From positions 1 through 64,000 of the forward strand of contig NZ_LELA01000042.1 of NCBI RefSeq assembly GCF_001677955.1: a stretch of 64,000 nt of DNA. Reading direction: 5' to 3'. Below, piece by piece: positions 53,214-62,727 of this stretch. The stretch is from Chryseobacterium sp. BGARF1. Lineage in GTDB: Bacteria > Bacteroidota > Bacteroidia > Flavobacteriales > Weeksellaceae. Position 1 is the stretch's first letter; every line of letters starts with the position of its first letter. The notes below the pieces were generated by a model. It was not told the DNA's origin. It did not search any database and saw nothing but the letters and a program-made list of their open reading frames with translations. Made by a program: the position numbers and the translations under genes.

Positions 53214-53690
53214 ATGAAACTTATTTTCTCGTTTTTGACTGCTTTTTTTCTATTCTTTCAATCTGATCTTGATGCTTTAAGAAACAGCTATGAAAAGGCC
53301 AATTCGTCAACTGCAAATACACAAAGTTTCATTGATATCGCTGAAAAGCAAACTGGTTCTGATGCCGTAACAAACGGTTACAAAGCTGCTGCGAAAATAA
53401 TGGAGGCTAAAATTGTAACCAAAAACAGAAAAGCCCTCGTAAAATCCGGAGCAACAAGTCTTGAAAGCATTATTAAAAGCAATCCAAGTAACGCAGAATT
53501 GAGAGTTATAAGAATGAGCGTTCAGGAAAATATCCCGAAAATTGTAGGTTATCGAGGAAGCTTAAAAGACGACAAAGCTTTTCTTTTAAATAATTACAGC
53601 AAACAAAACGCAGCGCTGAAAACTTATATTAAAAAGTTTGCAACTCAGTCTAAGACCATGACAGACGCAGAAAAAGCAATGTTAAAATAA
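53214..53690 (+). CDS. Small periplasmic helical protein of unknown function
   Basis: The 158-residue protein has a hydrophobic N-terminus (MKLIFSFLTAFFLFFQSD), probably a short signal peptide, and an all-helical mature part rich in Lys, Ala and Ser. It starts 5 bases after the dehydratase gene and ends 4 bases before the glycosyltransferase, so it clearly belongs to the operon. No known motif was recognised. A structural or carrier role in pigment transport is possible but not shown. Confidence 0.7.
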   Translation: MKLIFSFLTAFFLFFQSDLDALRNSYEKANSSTANTQSFIDIAEKQTGSDAVTNGYKAAAKIMEAKIVTKNRKALVKSGATSLESIIKSNPSNAELRVIRMSVQENIPKIVGYRGSLKDDKAFLLNNYSKQNAALKTYIKKFATQSKTMTDAEKAMLK

Positions 53691-53694
53691 AACA

Positions 53695-54864
53695 ATGACC
53701 CTTCCTGAAGTGCAAAATGCAATTTCTGAAAAGAAAATCTGCGTTTTAATTCCTACTTACAATAACGAAAAAACTCTGAAAAGAGTAATTGACGGTGTTT
53801 TAGATTATACCGAAAATATTATCGTTATCAATGACGGCTCTACTGATTCTACTTTACAGATTTTAGAAAAATATTCGATTACTATTATTAATCTATCAGA
53901 AAACAAAGGGAAAGGAAATGCACTGAAAATAGGTTTTAGAAAAGCAAAAGAATCAGGCTACAATTACGCCATCACCATCGATTCAGACGGACAACATTAT
54001 CCCGATGACATTCCTGTTTTTGTAGAAAATCTGTTGAAAGAAAACGAAGATGTCTTACTGATTGGAAATCGAAATATGTCGCAAGACGGGATTCCGAAAA
54101 AAAGCAGTTTTGGAAATCGTTTCTCTAATTTCTGGTTTTGGTTTGAGACCGGAATCAAGCTTGAAGACACACAATCTGGTTATCGACTTTATCCTTTACA
54201 TAAAATTCCGAAAAAATATTTTACTCCAAAATTCGAGTTTGAAATCGAAATTATCGTAAGAACCGCCTGGAGACACATTTCTGTAAAAAATGTTCCGATA
54301 AAAGTTTTGTATGACCCTGCAGAAAGGGTTTCGCATTTCAGACCTTTTAAAGATTTTACAAGAATCAGTATTTTGAATACAATTTTGGTGACCATCACTT
54401 TATTGTATATTATTCCAAGAAATTTCATTAATAATTTCAGAAAAAAAAGCTTTAAAAAATTCATCAAAGAAGATGTTCTAGAAAGTGAAGGAACCAACCG
54501 TGTAAAAGCGTTTTCTATCGCTTTGGGTGTTTTCATTGGGCTTTCTCCGTTTTGGGGATTTCAGACGTTGTTGGTAATTTCTTTATCAGTCCTTTTCAAA
54601 CTCAATAAAGTTTTGGCATTTGTGGCTTCCAATGTGAGTTTGCCGCCGTTTATTCCGTTCATTATTGCCGCTTCATTGTTTTTGGGAGCGCCTTTCGTTT
54701 CAGGAGATTCTAATCTTTTGAGTCAGGATTTGAATTTCGATTTAGTAAAAAATAATCTGCTTCAATACATTATCGGAAGCTTTATTCTGGCGACTTCAAT
54801 TTCTACCATTTCAGGAATTGCTGCTTTTCTTTTTTTGAATAAAGTGAATCCTGAAAATAATTGA
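53695..54864 (+). CDS. Family 2 glycosyltransferase fused to DUF2062
   Basis: Residues 10-230 are a GT-A domain: KICVLIPTYNNEKTLKRVID, NDGSTDSTLQIL, TIDSDGQHYPDDI and the acceptor motif DTQSGYRLYP. Residues about 265-385 form the membrane DUF2062 domain (GVFIGLSPFWGFQTLLVISL; NVSLPPFIPFIIAASLFLG). GT2-DUF2062 proteins recur in aryl-polyene clusters and could glycosylate the lipid anchor. It is the last plus-strand gene before a bidirectional terminator. Confidence 0.9.
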   Translation: MTLPEVQNAISEKKICVLIPTYNNEKTLKRVIDGVLDYTENIIVINDGSTDSTLQILEKYSITIINLSENKGKGNALKIGFRKAKESGYNYAITIDSDGQHYPDDIPVFVENLLKENEDVLLIGNRNMSQDGIPKKSSFGNRFSNFWFWFETGIKLEDTQSGYRLYPLHKIPKKYFTPKFEFEIEIIVRTAWRHISVKNVPIKVLYDPAERVSHFRPFKDFTRISILNTILVTITLLYIIPRNFINNFRKKSFKKFIKEDVLESEGTNRVKAFSIALGVFIGLSPFWGFQTLLVISLSVLFKLNKVLAFVASNVSLPPFIPFIIAASLFLGAPFVSGDSNLLSQDLNFDLVKNNLLQYIIGSFILATSISTISGIAAFLFLNKVNPENN

Positions 54865-54877
54865 TTTTCATAAAAAA

Positions 54878-54901
54878 CTGCAAAGCCTTTCGACTTTGCA
54901 G
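54878..54901. terminator. Bidirectional terminator between convergent genes
   Basis: CTGCAAAG and CTTTGCAG form an 8-bp stem around an 8-base loop, with an A run before and T-rich DNA after. It ends the plus-strand pigment arm and the minus-strand T9SS gene. Confidence 0.8.
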
Positions 54902-54927
54902 CATTAATTTAAGTTTAAAATTAGATT

Positions 54928-56940
54928 TTACTTTTTAATTATTTTCTGAGAATATATTTTCCCATTTTTATCGGTTAAAACCAACAAATAATTACCTGCA
55001 TTTAATTGTTTCACAGAAATTGATTCTTTCTCAACTTTGGTCTGTAAAACCATTCTTCCGCTAAGCTCATAGATTTTTGCTTCTGTCGGAGCAAAGTTTT
55101 TGTTTGATTTAAAATTAATAATATCAAAAGCAGGATTTGGATATACTGTAAATAAATCTTGGATATTTTCGACATCTCTAGTTCCTAAATGCGTTCCTTC
55201 TACAACATGGAGGGTTGTATTTGGTGTAACATTATCGATGATATCGACCAATCCGGAAGGCCATTTTATAACAACTTTTGTGATGGCAGTAGCCTGACCA
55301 ATCCCAAAATGTGTATTCAATGTATTCATATTTCTGAATCCTACTCCACTTTGTACATCACGAATCTGTTTTCCCCAAGCGCCGTAAATTTCTACTCTTG
55401 CACCAATTCCGTTTCTGTTGCTTTGGGTTCCTTGTAAAGTTACTTTTAGCCATTTATTGGTATTTCCTGCATTCAGCATAATGGTATTTCCATTCTGAAT
55501 ATCAAGAAAACCGTCGTTGTTAAGATCCCCAACCGGTCTGTTGTTATAATTTAAATTATATGGATTTGCATTAGGAGTAAATTTAAGATTTCCATCCCCA
55601 AACATAATATTGTTTCCAGCTCCTAAAATATCCAAAAATCCATCATTATCAAAATCATAAGCAACATATTCTCTGCTTAAACCACTTGCAGTATCATAAC
55701 CCGAATCTACTGAGACATCTGCAAAAGTTCCATCCCCATTATTCTTCATCACCTTGCTGTATCCGTTTGCTGTGGAATTCATTCCCACTACAGCATCCAT
55801 CCAACCATCATTATTAAAATCTCCCCAAGCCGAAGACCAAGTCTGAACAGGGTTTGCCATATTTGCCATAGCCGCTACATTGGTGAAAGTTCCGTTACCG
55901 TTATTTCGATGAAGCTCATCAATATTTCCACCAGGTCCGGAGCCTCCTCCGCTACATTTAGCGATAAATAAATCCATATCACCATCATTATCATAGTCAA
56001 CCCAAATGGATCCATAATTTCCGCCAGAAGGGAAATCTCCCATTCCACCTTGATTATGATTCATATTGGTTCCGTCATTCATATAAAATCTGTTGGGAGC
56101 ATTATCATCACAGACAAAAGCATCTAATTTTCCGTCTTTATTGATATCTACAAAATTGGTACGCTGCGTAAGAAAAGATTGAGGCTTTCTGTCTACGGTG
56201 AAGCCTGTTCCCGTTGCATTGGCTTTTACAAAAGCAATTCCGCTGGCAGAACCATAGATAAGATCATTGAAGCCATTATTATCATAATCTCCGGCAGCAA
56301 TACTCCAATATGGTAAAACTGAAGTATCAGGAATAGTATGAGCTACCTCATTAAAAGTACCTCCAGGCTGTTGATATGCAATTACTATCTGAGTATTATT
56401 GACCACCGAAACGATATCATCTAAATAATCACCATTCATATCTACCACACAATGGTTATAGATTCCCGGAGCATTTACAGACTGTTGATTAAACGATAAA
56501 CGACTTGGTACAGGAATAGTTTCTGCAACTGTAAAGTTAAATCCTGAGCTTGTCCACCTATTATCAAAAGTGATGTAATAAGTTGTTCCCATTGTTGCAG
56601 CAAAAGTAACCTGAGAAGGCAAACCTAAAAAATCATCATTTGCAGTCACACAAGTTTGACTTCCGCAATTTCCTTTAAAAACAATTATTCTTGTATCTAC
56701 ATTTTGTCCTGGCAAAGCCGTGGAAACAGTAATATTAATATTTTGCGTCGCAGTATATTTATACCATAACGCAGCATTTCCAGAATTAGCAAGCGTACAG
56801 ACTGTCGGAAGCGCTGTACCTGTAACTGCAGGAGCAGTATATGTTCCCGGTGAAAGATTCACTGCTGTAGCACAGGTTAATTGTGCATTTCCCCATGTTA
56901 TACTAAATAATACAACAAAAAAGGATAGTTTTTTTTTCAT
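54928..56940 (-). CDS. Secreted VCBS/CRTAC-type repeat protein with T9SS signal
   Basis: The 670-residue protein has a signal peptide (MKKKLSFFVVLFSITWGNAQ) and about six Ca-binding-like DxNxDGxxD repeats (DYDNNGFND, DINKDGKLD, DYDNDGDMD, DFNNDGWMD, DFDNDGFLD, DLNNDGFLD). A UnbV/ASPIC-like domain follows (GIGARVEIYGAWGKQIRDV), and then a type A sorting domain (VYPNPAFDIINFKS ... SQKIIKK). Such proteins act as cell-surface adhesins or binding modules. It is probably transcribed after the upstream cytochrome gene, 20 bases away. No role in pigment synthesis is evident. Confidence 0.9.
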   Translation of the reverse strand: MKKKLSFFVVLFSITWGNAQLTCATAVNLSPGTYTAPAVTGTALPTVCTLANSGNAALWYKYTATQNINITVSTALPGQNVDTRIIVFKGNCGSQTCVTANDDFLGLPSQVTFAATMGTTYYITFDNRWTSSGFNFTVAETIPVPSRLSFNQQSVNAPGIYNHCVVDMNGDYLDDIVSVVNNTQIVIAYQQPGGTFNEVAHTIPDTSVLPYWSIAAGDYDNNGFNDLIYGSASGIAFVKANATGTGFTVDRKPQSFLTQRTNFVDINKDGKLDAFVCDDNAPNRFYMNDGTNMNHNQGGMGDFPSGGNYGSIWVDYDNDGDMDLFIAKCSGGGSGPGGNIDELHRNNGNGTFTNVAAMANMANPVQTWSSAWGDFNNDGWMDAVVGMNSTANGYSKVMKNNGDGTFADVSVDSGYDTASGLSREYVAYDFDNDGFLDILGAGNNIMFGDGNLKFTPNANPYNLNYNNRPVGDLNNDGFLDIQNGNTIMLNAGNTNKWLKVTLQGTQSNRNGIGARVEIYGAWGKQIRDVQSGVGFRNMNTLNTHFGIGQATAITKVVIKWPSGLVDIIDNVTPNTTLHVVEGTHLGTRDVENIQDLFTVYPNPAFDIINFKSNKNFAPTEAKIYELSGRMVLQTKVEKESISVKQLNAGNYLLVLTDKNGKIYSQKIIKK

Positions 56941-56960
56941 GATTATTTTTAGTTTTATTT

Positions 56961-58052
56961 TTATGGACAGTTTTGATTCAAAGAATTAATCCATTGTTTT
57001 AAAAGTTCTACCCCCTCATCATGAACCACCGTTCTTCCCAATAAAGGCATTCTCATACTTTCATCTACAGAATTAAGTCTATAATTCATTACAGATTTAT
57101 TATGATTTCCCGGAGTAATAATCCTCTGTAAAGACTGATCGATAGGCTCATCTGCGGCTACACAAATTCCCATATTTGCAAAGTTGGCAGTTTTATTAAA
57201 GCTCAGTCGTATCGCTCTGTAATCACAACGAGCCTTTTCCTGATGACAATGCGCACAATTGATATCAACATATGAACGTAATCGAATATCTACAGGTTTA
57301 CTTGTATCTCTATAATCAACTGTAGAAACAATACTTGAAGGATAGCTTTGCAAATAACCTTCATCAACAAGTTTCTGTAACTGATTTTTCAATCCGTTTG
57401 GATAACTATAAGAAGCATTAAGATTTTGAGGTTTCACACCAATCGGAACCGGTTGATTATCTAATTTATGACAGGCATAACATTCAGACTCAGAAGGAAT
57501 TCTGTAAGCTGTAGTAATAACATCATTATTACTTTTCTTAAATGTAATATTTTTTGAGCTTCCGCTTGTAAAATCGGCACCAGTTACTAAATTTGCTTCA
57601 GTTTGATCATCATTCCACAAATATTCAGCAAATATCCAACCGCTCGCTTTTTTAATCATTAATCTTGTCTCAATAATTTTCGTGCTATTACCCGGCTGAA
57701 CAGTATTATAATAAAAGTTTTTAATTAAAACTGTTCCGACAGGAAAATTTAACGACTGATCATCTGAAACATAACTTGCTTTAGTAGATTCCGGCATCCA
57801 GATAAATCTCTTTTTTAAGGCATAATCTGTAAAAAGAGAGCTCGCCGGTTCATAAGGAATCACTTTTTTTGATGGATTTAAATTTTTTAAATCTCCGGTA
57901 AAAAAAGAATACGTTGAAAGTTTTGAATAAGGAACTGCATCAATATTAAAGTTAACAAAGGAACTTTCTGTTTCTACAGCTTCCATTTTTTCATCAGTTT
58001 TACATGAAATAAGGAGTAAAAAAGATAAAATTAAAAAATAGATTTTTTTCAT
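56961..58052 (-). CDS. Diheme cytochrome c-type lipoprotein
   Basis: The start at 58052 yields a lipoprotein signal (MKKIYFLILSFLLLISCKT); a longer frame begins at 58106. The 363-residue protein has two CxxCH haem sites: CYACHK at about residue 200 and CAHCHQ near 270, and resembles the SO2930-like diheme family. A surface or periplasmic electron-transfer role is likely; the electron partner is unknown. Together with the T9SS gene it separates the two arms of the pigment cluster. Confidence 0.82.
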   Translation of the reverse strand: MKKIYFLILSFLLLISCKTDEKMEAVETESSFVNFNIDAVPYSKLSTYSFFTGDLKNLNPSKKVIPYEPASSLFTDYALKKRFIWMPESTKASYVSDDQSLNFPVGTVLIKNFYYNTVQPGNSTKIIETRLMIKKASGWIFAEYLWNDDQTEANLVTGADFTSGSSKNITFKKSNNDVITTAYRIPSESECYACHKLDNQPVPIGVKPQNLNASYSYPNGLKNQLQKLVDEGYLQSYPSSIVSTVDYRDTSKPVDIRLRSYVDINCAHCHQEKARCDYRAIRLSFNKTANFANMGICVAADEPIDQSLQRIITPGNHNKSVMNYRLNSVDESMRMPLLGRTVVHDEGVELLKQWINSLNQNCP

Positions 58053-58291
58053 TAATTCAATAGTATTGGAAAAACGAATATAAATATTTAACACAATCGC
58101 CACCAAACATTTTCACAAAAAATAAATAATTATATTTAGAATAATTCAACAAAACAAATTAAAAAGCACGAAATCCACGAACAACGCAACAAAATACAAT
58201 TACAACCACAATTTAATTAAAACTAAAAAAAGCTATAAGAATTGCTTCTCATAGCTCTATTTCAATAAAATATTTTGTCCTAAAAAAAGAT

Positions 58292-60088
58292 TTATTTCAC
58301 ATTTTTCTTCACTTTCTTCAAATATCTCTCGATATTTTCTTTATCAGGAATTGTTGTAATCTCCTTCGTTAAAGCTTTTTCAAATTCTGTTTTTGCTTTT
58401 GAAAATTCTTTTTGTTTAAAATAATATTTCCCGGATTGATAATAAACCAGCCAAAAATCAGGATTCAAAGATTGATAATGAGGAATAAAATCATCTGTAA
58501 GAACCATATTATCCGAATCGATTGCACTTTGTATTTCAGAATGAGCAAATTTAAACTCTTCATAATTTTCAAATTCCTGAGAATCTACAAACGGGTCTTT
58601 AACAATATTCAATTCAGATTTTGGAAATTTTCCACTTCTTAATCTTTTATCAGAGAAAATCTCATTCAAATCATAACAGACAAATTCGCCCAACTGATAA
58701 GGGTTTGAAGAAACCCAAACTAATCTTTTCTGAGGCGAAAAAATCACCGCGTGATGTGCCAAAAGCTGATTAATCGCTTTCTCATTTCCATAGCCTATTT
58801 TTTCATCTTTCAAACCAGATTTGTCTCTTAAAATGGAAGCCATTTTTTCAGGATTCAGTTTTTTATTTTCCTGCAAAAGCTCCTGAAGTTTTTCGTAACG
58901 GTATTCAGAATGACTTTCTAAAATTTGCTTTTTATTTCTTTTATCATCTTTATAAGCCTCCGATTGAAAGTGATTGGTGCAAAAAACTTTACTCGTATTT
59001 TCAACTTTATAAACCCCAAAATTATCGGGAGAAACTTCAATAATGACTGCATTTTTATCATTTGAACTTCCTACCAAAATAGATTCGGACACGAAAACTT
59101 TTCTCTTTCTGGCAATCGCAATCGCTTCATCAATTGTTGTGGCGTATTGCAAAATTTCTCTTGTCACAAAAGAAATTGGCGTTTTTGCAGTGAACGGAAT
59201 TTTCGATTTCCCGGCGTTAATCGTTACTGTAATTCCCTCTTTATTCATCCCGGAAACTACACCAATCATTCCTGGCCAACTTACAGACATATAAGGAATT
59301 CCGTCTTCTGGTTCTACAAATTCAATTAATTTATTTTTCGCAAATTCGTCACCGACATAAAAATCAAAATTTCTTCCAATCAACAAATCTCCGTCTTCCG
59401 TATTTTCATTCCAAACTGCAAGCGAAGTGCAACCAACAACCATTAGATCCTGCATTGCGTGACCAATATCGTGTGCGCCGTGCAAATACATCGCTCGTCT
59501 AAACTTTGGAGCAATAAAATCATATTTATCTGATGAATATTGCGATAAGCCGTATAATTCAGCCTGAAAATCTTCTCTTACATTGAGATACATTTTTCGG
59601 TTGTACCATTTCAAGAAACCTCTCAACAATTTTTGCTTAAACTTCGAGGGAACAAAACTTTCCACTTTAGAAAAGAAAATTTCTTCCTGTTTCTGCATCA
59701 AATTTTGCGTTAAAGCGCCATTGTTATAGCCCAATTGCAAAGGATTTCCTTTGATGTACAGTTCCCAAAGCTGCTGTTTATTTTTGGTTAAATAATTTTG
59801 GTTAAAACTAAAAGTAGAGTCGTTAATTGTTTTGATTTTGGGTATTTCTAACGAATATTGTTTGATATCAGGAACGTGTTTGATTGATTTTCGGACACCA
59901 CAAGAAGTAAGGTTGAGAATGAGAATAAGGTTTAGAAAAAGGAAAATTAGATTTCTGTTATTGTATAAACGTCGAATGTTGTCATTCAGACGAAGGAAGA
60001 ATCTCAACAAAAACAATTGAGATTCTTCACTTCGCTTCGCTTCGTTCTGAATGACAAACTGTATTTTATCTTTATTTTTCACTTTCAT
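58292..60088 (-). CDS. C45-family acyltransferase/hydrolase lipoprotein with repeat-derived N-terminus
   Basis: The 598-codon frame encodes a C45 autoproteolytic acyltransferase or hydrolase (penicillin acyltransferase-like): VVGCTSLAVWNENT with predicted nucleophile Cys220, DLLIGRNFDFYVG, and MIGVVSGMNKEGITVTINAG. The C-terminus has a TPR-like tail (NPDFWLVYYQSGKYYFKQKE). A lipoprotein segment (LILILNLTSCGVRK, Cys63) lies inside because residues 11-36 are encoded by a palindromic repeat (59979-60057). No ATG, GTG or TTG occurs between the repeat and the lipobox. It overlaps the oxidoreductase end by 17 bases. It may be an ester-forming or lipase-like step in pigment assembly. Confidence 0.83.
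   Translation of the reverse strand: MKVKNKDKIQFVIQNEAKRSEESQLFLLRFFLRLNDNIRRLYNNRNLIFLFLNLILILNLTSCGVRKSIKHVPDIKQYSLEIPKIKTINDSTFSFNQNYLTKNKQQLWELYIKGNPLQLGYNNGALTQNLMQKQEEIFFSKVESFVPSKFKQKLLRGFLKWYNRKMYLNVREDFQAELYGLSQYSSDKYDFIAPKFRRAMYLHGAHDIGHAMQDLMVVGCTSLAVWNENTEDGDLLIGRNFDFYVGDEFAKNKLIEFVEPEDGIPYMSVSWPGMIGVVSGMNKEGITVTINAGKSKIPFTAKTPISFVTREILQYATTIDEAIAIARKRKVFVSESILVGSSNDKNAVIIEVSPDNFGVYKVENTSKVFCTNHFQSEAYKDDKRNKKQILESHSEYRYEKLQELLQENKKLNPEKMASILRDKSGLKDEKIGYGNEKAINQLLAHHAVIFSPQKRLVWVSSNPYQLGEFVCYDLNEIFSDKRLRSGKFPKSELNIVKDPFVDSQEFENYEEFKFAHSEIQSAIDSDNMVLTDDFIPHYQSLNPDFWLVYYQSGKYYFKQKEFSKAKTEFEKALTKEITTIPDKENIERYLKKVKKNVK
59979..60057. repeat. Palindromic GTCATTC / GATTCTTC element inside the C45 frame
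   Basis: The left arm TTGTCATTCAGACGAAGG (59979-59996) continues AAGAATCTCAA; the right arm starts TTGAGATTCTTCACTTCGC (60017) and ends GTTCTGAATGACAA. It is closely similar to 50545-50623. It is read in frame by the C45 gene, giving residues IQNEAKRSEES and so on. Confidence 0.9.
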
Positions 60089-61610
60089 TCTTATTAATCA
60101 TTTGCGTCAAACGTTCATCAATTTTTTCTTTACCCAAAATTTCTGCGCAAGTATTGAACGCTCCGATTGTACAACCCAAAATCCCGTGCATATTGACAGA
60201 TTGCCCTGTTAGAAAGAGATTATCAATCTTCGTTCGCGGAGAAACCATCGTTTTTAAAGGGTTTTCTGAACTTTTGATGTAACCATACATATTCCCGTTA
60301 AAACTTCCGATATAGTCGCGGTAAGACAAAGGTGAAGACGTATAAATATGTTTAATTGAGTCTCTTAAATTCGGTATTTTCTTTTCTAAAGCATCAATCA
60401 TATTTTCTGCTTTTTCTAGCTTAAATTTTTCGTATTGTTTTCCTCTTTCGTGTTCTTCAGCAACGGTGTTTACAGTAGTTTCCCACGCTTTCACCTCATC
60501 AAAATCCATATAAGAAATGGCGGTTAAGCTTTCTGCAAAATCAGGATGATTCTTTGAAGGCGTGGAAGAAAGCATATAGGTTTCGGGCCACGATTGTTTG
60601 TCGTAACGATAGGCATTCCAGACCAGTTCTTCAGATGAATAGTGGTAAATATTGTAATTAAAGTTCGGAACTGTTTGAGGTTTTAAAACCAAATAAACGC
60701 TAAAACACGAGGAAACCGGCTCCCAGCTCAGGATCCTGTTTAAAAAAGATTTTTTCAGCTTTTCTTCGCCGATTATTTTAGTTAAAGAACGAATTTCAAT
60801 ATTTGAAATGAACTGCTTGGCGAAATATTCTTTCCCTGATCTCGTTTTTACCGAACTTAAAACATTATTTTCATTAAAGATAAACCCAGTAACTTCAGAA
60901 TGTTTGTGAACATCCGCTCCGTATTCTCTTAATTTTCGGATTAAAAGCTTAGAAATCTGGCTTCCTCCTTTCATACATTTGTAAGCACTTTGAATATAAG
61001 AATTCACCGTTAAAGCATGAACGTAAAACGGAACATTTTCAGAATCGCCTGCATACAAAAAATTGGAACCCAATAAAACAGATTGCAATTTATTATTCTG
61101 AGTAATCGATTCGATGAATCTTTTGGTATTTAAATGGAGAATTTCTTCACTATAACTATCTTTTCCAACCACATTATATCTGGGAAAGTGATTGCAAACA
61201 CGCTGAATTTCTTCACAATAATCTTCTAAATTCTCTCTTTCTTCAGGAAAATATTTTGATAATTGTTCAACAAAGTTTTCATAACCCTGAGCGTGCGGAT
61301 ATTCAATTTCATCGTCTCCGAAAGTGATTTTATCGTAGCCATTTTCATCCATTTTCTGGAGCTCCAAATCATCCATTATTTCCAGGTAAGAAAAAAACTG
61401 ATGCAGGTTTTGTCCTTTTGAAAGTCCGCCCAAATAATGAACTCCGGTATCGAAAATTAATTTATCACGGGAAAATGTCTGTAAATTTCCGCCATATTGA
61501 TTGTTTTTTTCTAGGACACAGACCTTTAAGCCTTCTTTAGCCAAAATAAGAGCCGAAACAAGACCTCCTATTCCGCTGCCGATAATCAATATGTCGTATG
61601 TTTTTTTCAA
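60072..61610 (-). CDS. FAD-dependent oxidoreductase (carotenoid isomerase/desaturase-like)
   Basis: The 512-residue flavoprotein has an N-terminal Rossmann loop GSGIGGLVSALILAKEG (residues 11-27), the conserved VLEKNNQYGGNLQTF and DTGVHYLGG segments, and a C-terminal FAD site (FLTGQSVNMHGILGCTIGAF). This is the pattern of the phytoene desaturase/CrtISO/retinol saturase superfamily. In a polyene-pigment cluster it could oxidise or isomerise the chain or modify the aromatic head; the substrate is unproven. It overlaps the C45 gene by 17 bases. Confidence 0.88.
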   Translation of the reverse strand: MKKTYDILIIGSGIGGLVSALILAKEGLKVCVLEKNNQYGGNLQTFSRDKLIFDTGVHYLGGLSKGQNLHQFFSYLEIMDDLELQKMDENGYDKITFGDDEIEYPHAQGYENFVEQLSKYFPEERENLEDYCEEIQRVCNHFPRYNVVGKDSYSEEILHLNTKRFIESITQNNKLQSVLLGSNFLYAGDSENVPFYVHALTVNSYIQSAYKCMKGGSQISKLLIRKLREYGADVHKHSEVTGFIFNENNVLSSVKTRSGKEYFAKQFISNIEIRSLTKIIGEEKLKKSFLNRILSWEPVSSCFSVYLVLKPQTVPNFNYNIYHYSSEELVWNAYRYDKQSWPETYMLSSTPSKNHPDFAESLTAISYMDFDEVKAWETTVNTVAEEHERGKQYEKFKLEKAENMIDALEKKIPNLRDSIKHIYTSSPLSYRDYIGSFNGNMYGYIKSSENPLKTMVSPRTKIDNLFLTGQSVNMHGILGCTIGAFNTCAEILGKEKIDERLTQMINKNESEK

Positions 61611-61627
61611 GGAAATTAATTTTCATC

Positions 61628-61660
61628 AGCCTTGTCAAGGTTTAAAACCTTGACAAGGCT
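61628..61660. terminator. Perfect palindrome AGCCTTGTCAAGGTTT, terminator-type repeat
   Basis: A 16-base arm and its exact complement are separated by one A. It is the same family as 14981-15013, with CCTTGTCAA and TTGACAAGG cores. It lies downstream of the LpxL-like gene and upstream of the oxidoreductase start on the minus strand, so it may end one message and precede another. Confidence 0.7.
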
Positions 61661-61681
61661 TTTCTATTGCTGAATTGTTTG

Positions 61682-61767
61682 CAGCCCGACTTGAGCGGAA
61701 ATCCTTTTTTTGCTTTGGTAAAGCTTTGGCAAAAAAAGATTGAGAGCGGAAGGCGGAAATAGCTGCC
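61682..61767 (+). repeat. Dispersed palindromic element, copy B (AGCCC...ATAGCT)
   Basis: The element starts CAGCCCGACTTGAGCGG, has ATCCTTTTTTTGC (61701-61713) and its near-complement GCAAAAAAAGAT (61729-61740), and ends in CGGAAATAGCTGCC. It aligns over its full length with copy A at 367-456. The gap from 61611 to 61828 thus holds two repeats and no gene. Confidence 0.8.
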
Positions 61768-61828
61768 ATAAAAAAATATTAAACTGTTATTCAATACTGT
61801 CAAATAACCGCCTTAAAATTATCGAAAA

Positions 61829-62713
61829 TTAATCAATATCGTCCCAAAAATCGAAATAGTTGAACCATTGAAGTGGATATTTCTGAATCATCGATTCAAG
61901 ATTTTTGGTGTATGAGTGTAAAAGCCCTTGTGCATCGCGTTTTTTGACGTTTTCAGCGACTCTTGCATACAAATGATAATGAAGATTCTTTTCTTTCATT
62001 ACATACACATAAACCACAGGAACACCCAATCTGGAAGCAATAAGGAACGGACCTGCCGGAAATTTTGCACTTTTCCCAAGCAAATCTGCTTCAAGGAATT
62101 TTGAACCTTCAAAATAACGATCGCCTGTAAAACATATCAATTCGTTTTTAGACAACGCTTCATTGATGTCGAAAATATGCGACATATCGTCTTTCACGTA
62201 AATGAATTTGATGTTGCTTTGTTTTACAGAAATGCTTTCTAGATATTCTTTAATGACCGTAACTTCCTGGTCTGTAGTGACTAAATTAATCTGACATTCG
62301 AAATCGATATCGGCAAAAAAATGCTCTGCAATTTCGAAATTTCCGATGTGTGCGCTGATGAGAACTCCACCTTTTTTTTCGGCCAAAAGATTTCTAAGAT
62401 TTTCTATTCCGTCGAATTCGTAGGTATATTTGTTTCTTAATCCTGCAGAAATAGCAGTTTTATCAATCAGAATTGTTCCGAAAGTGAAATAGCTTTTAAA
62501 TAATGAAATTTTTGTTTTCCAAAATCCGTAATTTAATCTTTTCTGGAAATAATATCTGTAGTATTTGTTGCTGTTTTTTTCGAACAAAAAGTAGTAACAG
62601 GCAACAAAATAAAGTACAAAATAAGAACTTCGGATCCCGATATTTCTAATGCACCAGACGAAAATTTGGTAACCAAGAATAGTGCCTTTAGATTTACCTT
62701 TCCACTTGTTCAT
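61829..62713 (-). CDS. LpxL/HtrB-like lipid acyltransferase
   Basis: The 294-residue membrane-associated protein has an N-terminal hydrophobic helix (SYFVLYFVACYYFLF) and the HxxxxE motif in VLISAHIGNFEIAEHF, then LICFTGDRYFEGSKF and FPAGPFLIASRLGVPVVYVYV, all typical of the Kdo2-lipid A acyltransferase superfamily. Homologues occur in aryl-polyene clusters and probably acylate the lipid anchor of the pigment rather than lipid A. It lies downstream of the second ACP gene with a repeat in between; the ACP could be its acyl donor. Confidence 0.88.
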   Translation of the reverse strand: MNKWKGKSKGTILGYQIFVWCIRNIGIRSSYFVLYFVACYYFLFEKNSNKYYRYYFQKRLNYGFWKTKISLFKSYFTFGTILIDKTAISAGLRNKYTYEFDGIENLRNLLAEKKGGVLISAHIGNFEIAEHFFADIDFECQINLVTTDQEVTVIKEYLESISVKQSNIKFIYVKDDMSHIFDINEALSKNELICFTGDRYFEGSKFLEADLLGKSAKFPAGPFLIASRLGVPVVYVYVMKEKNLHYHLYARVAENVKKRDAQGLLHSYTKNLESMIQKYPLQWFNYFDFWDDID

Positions 62714-62727
62714 AGTATTAATTTAAC

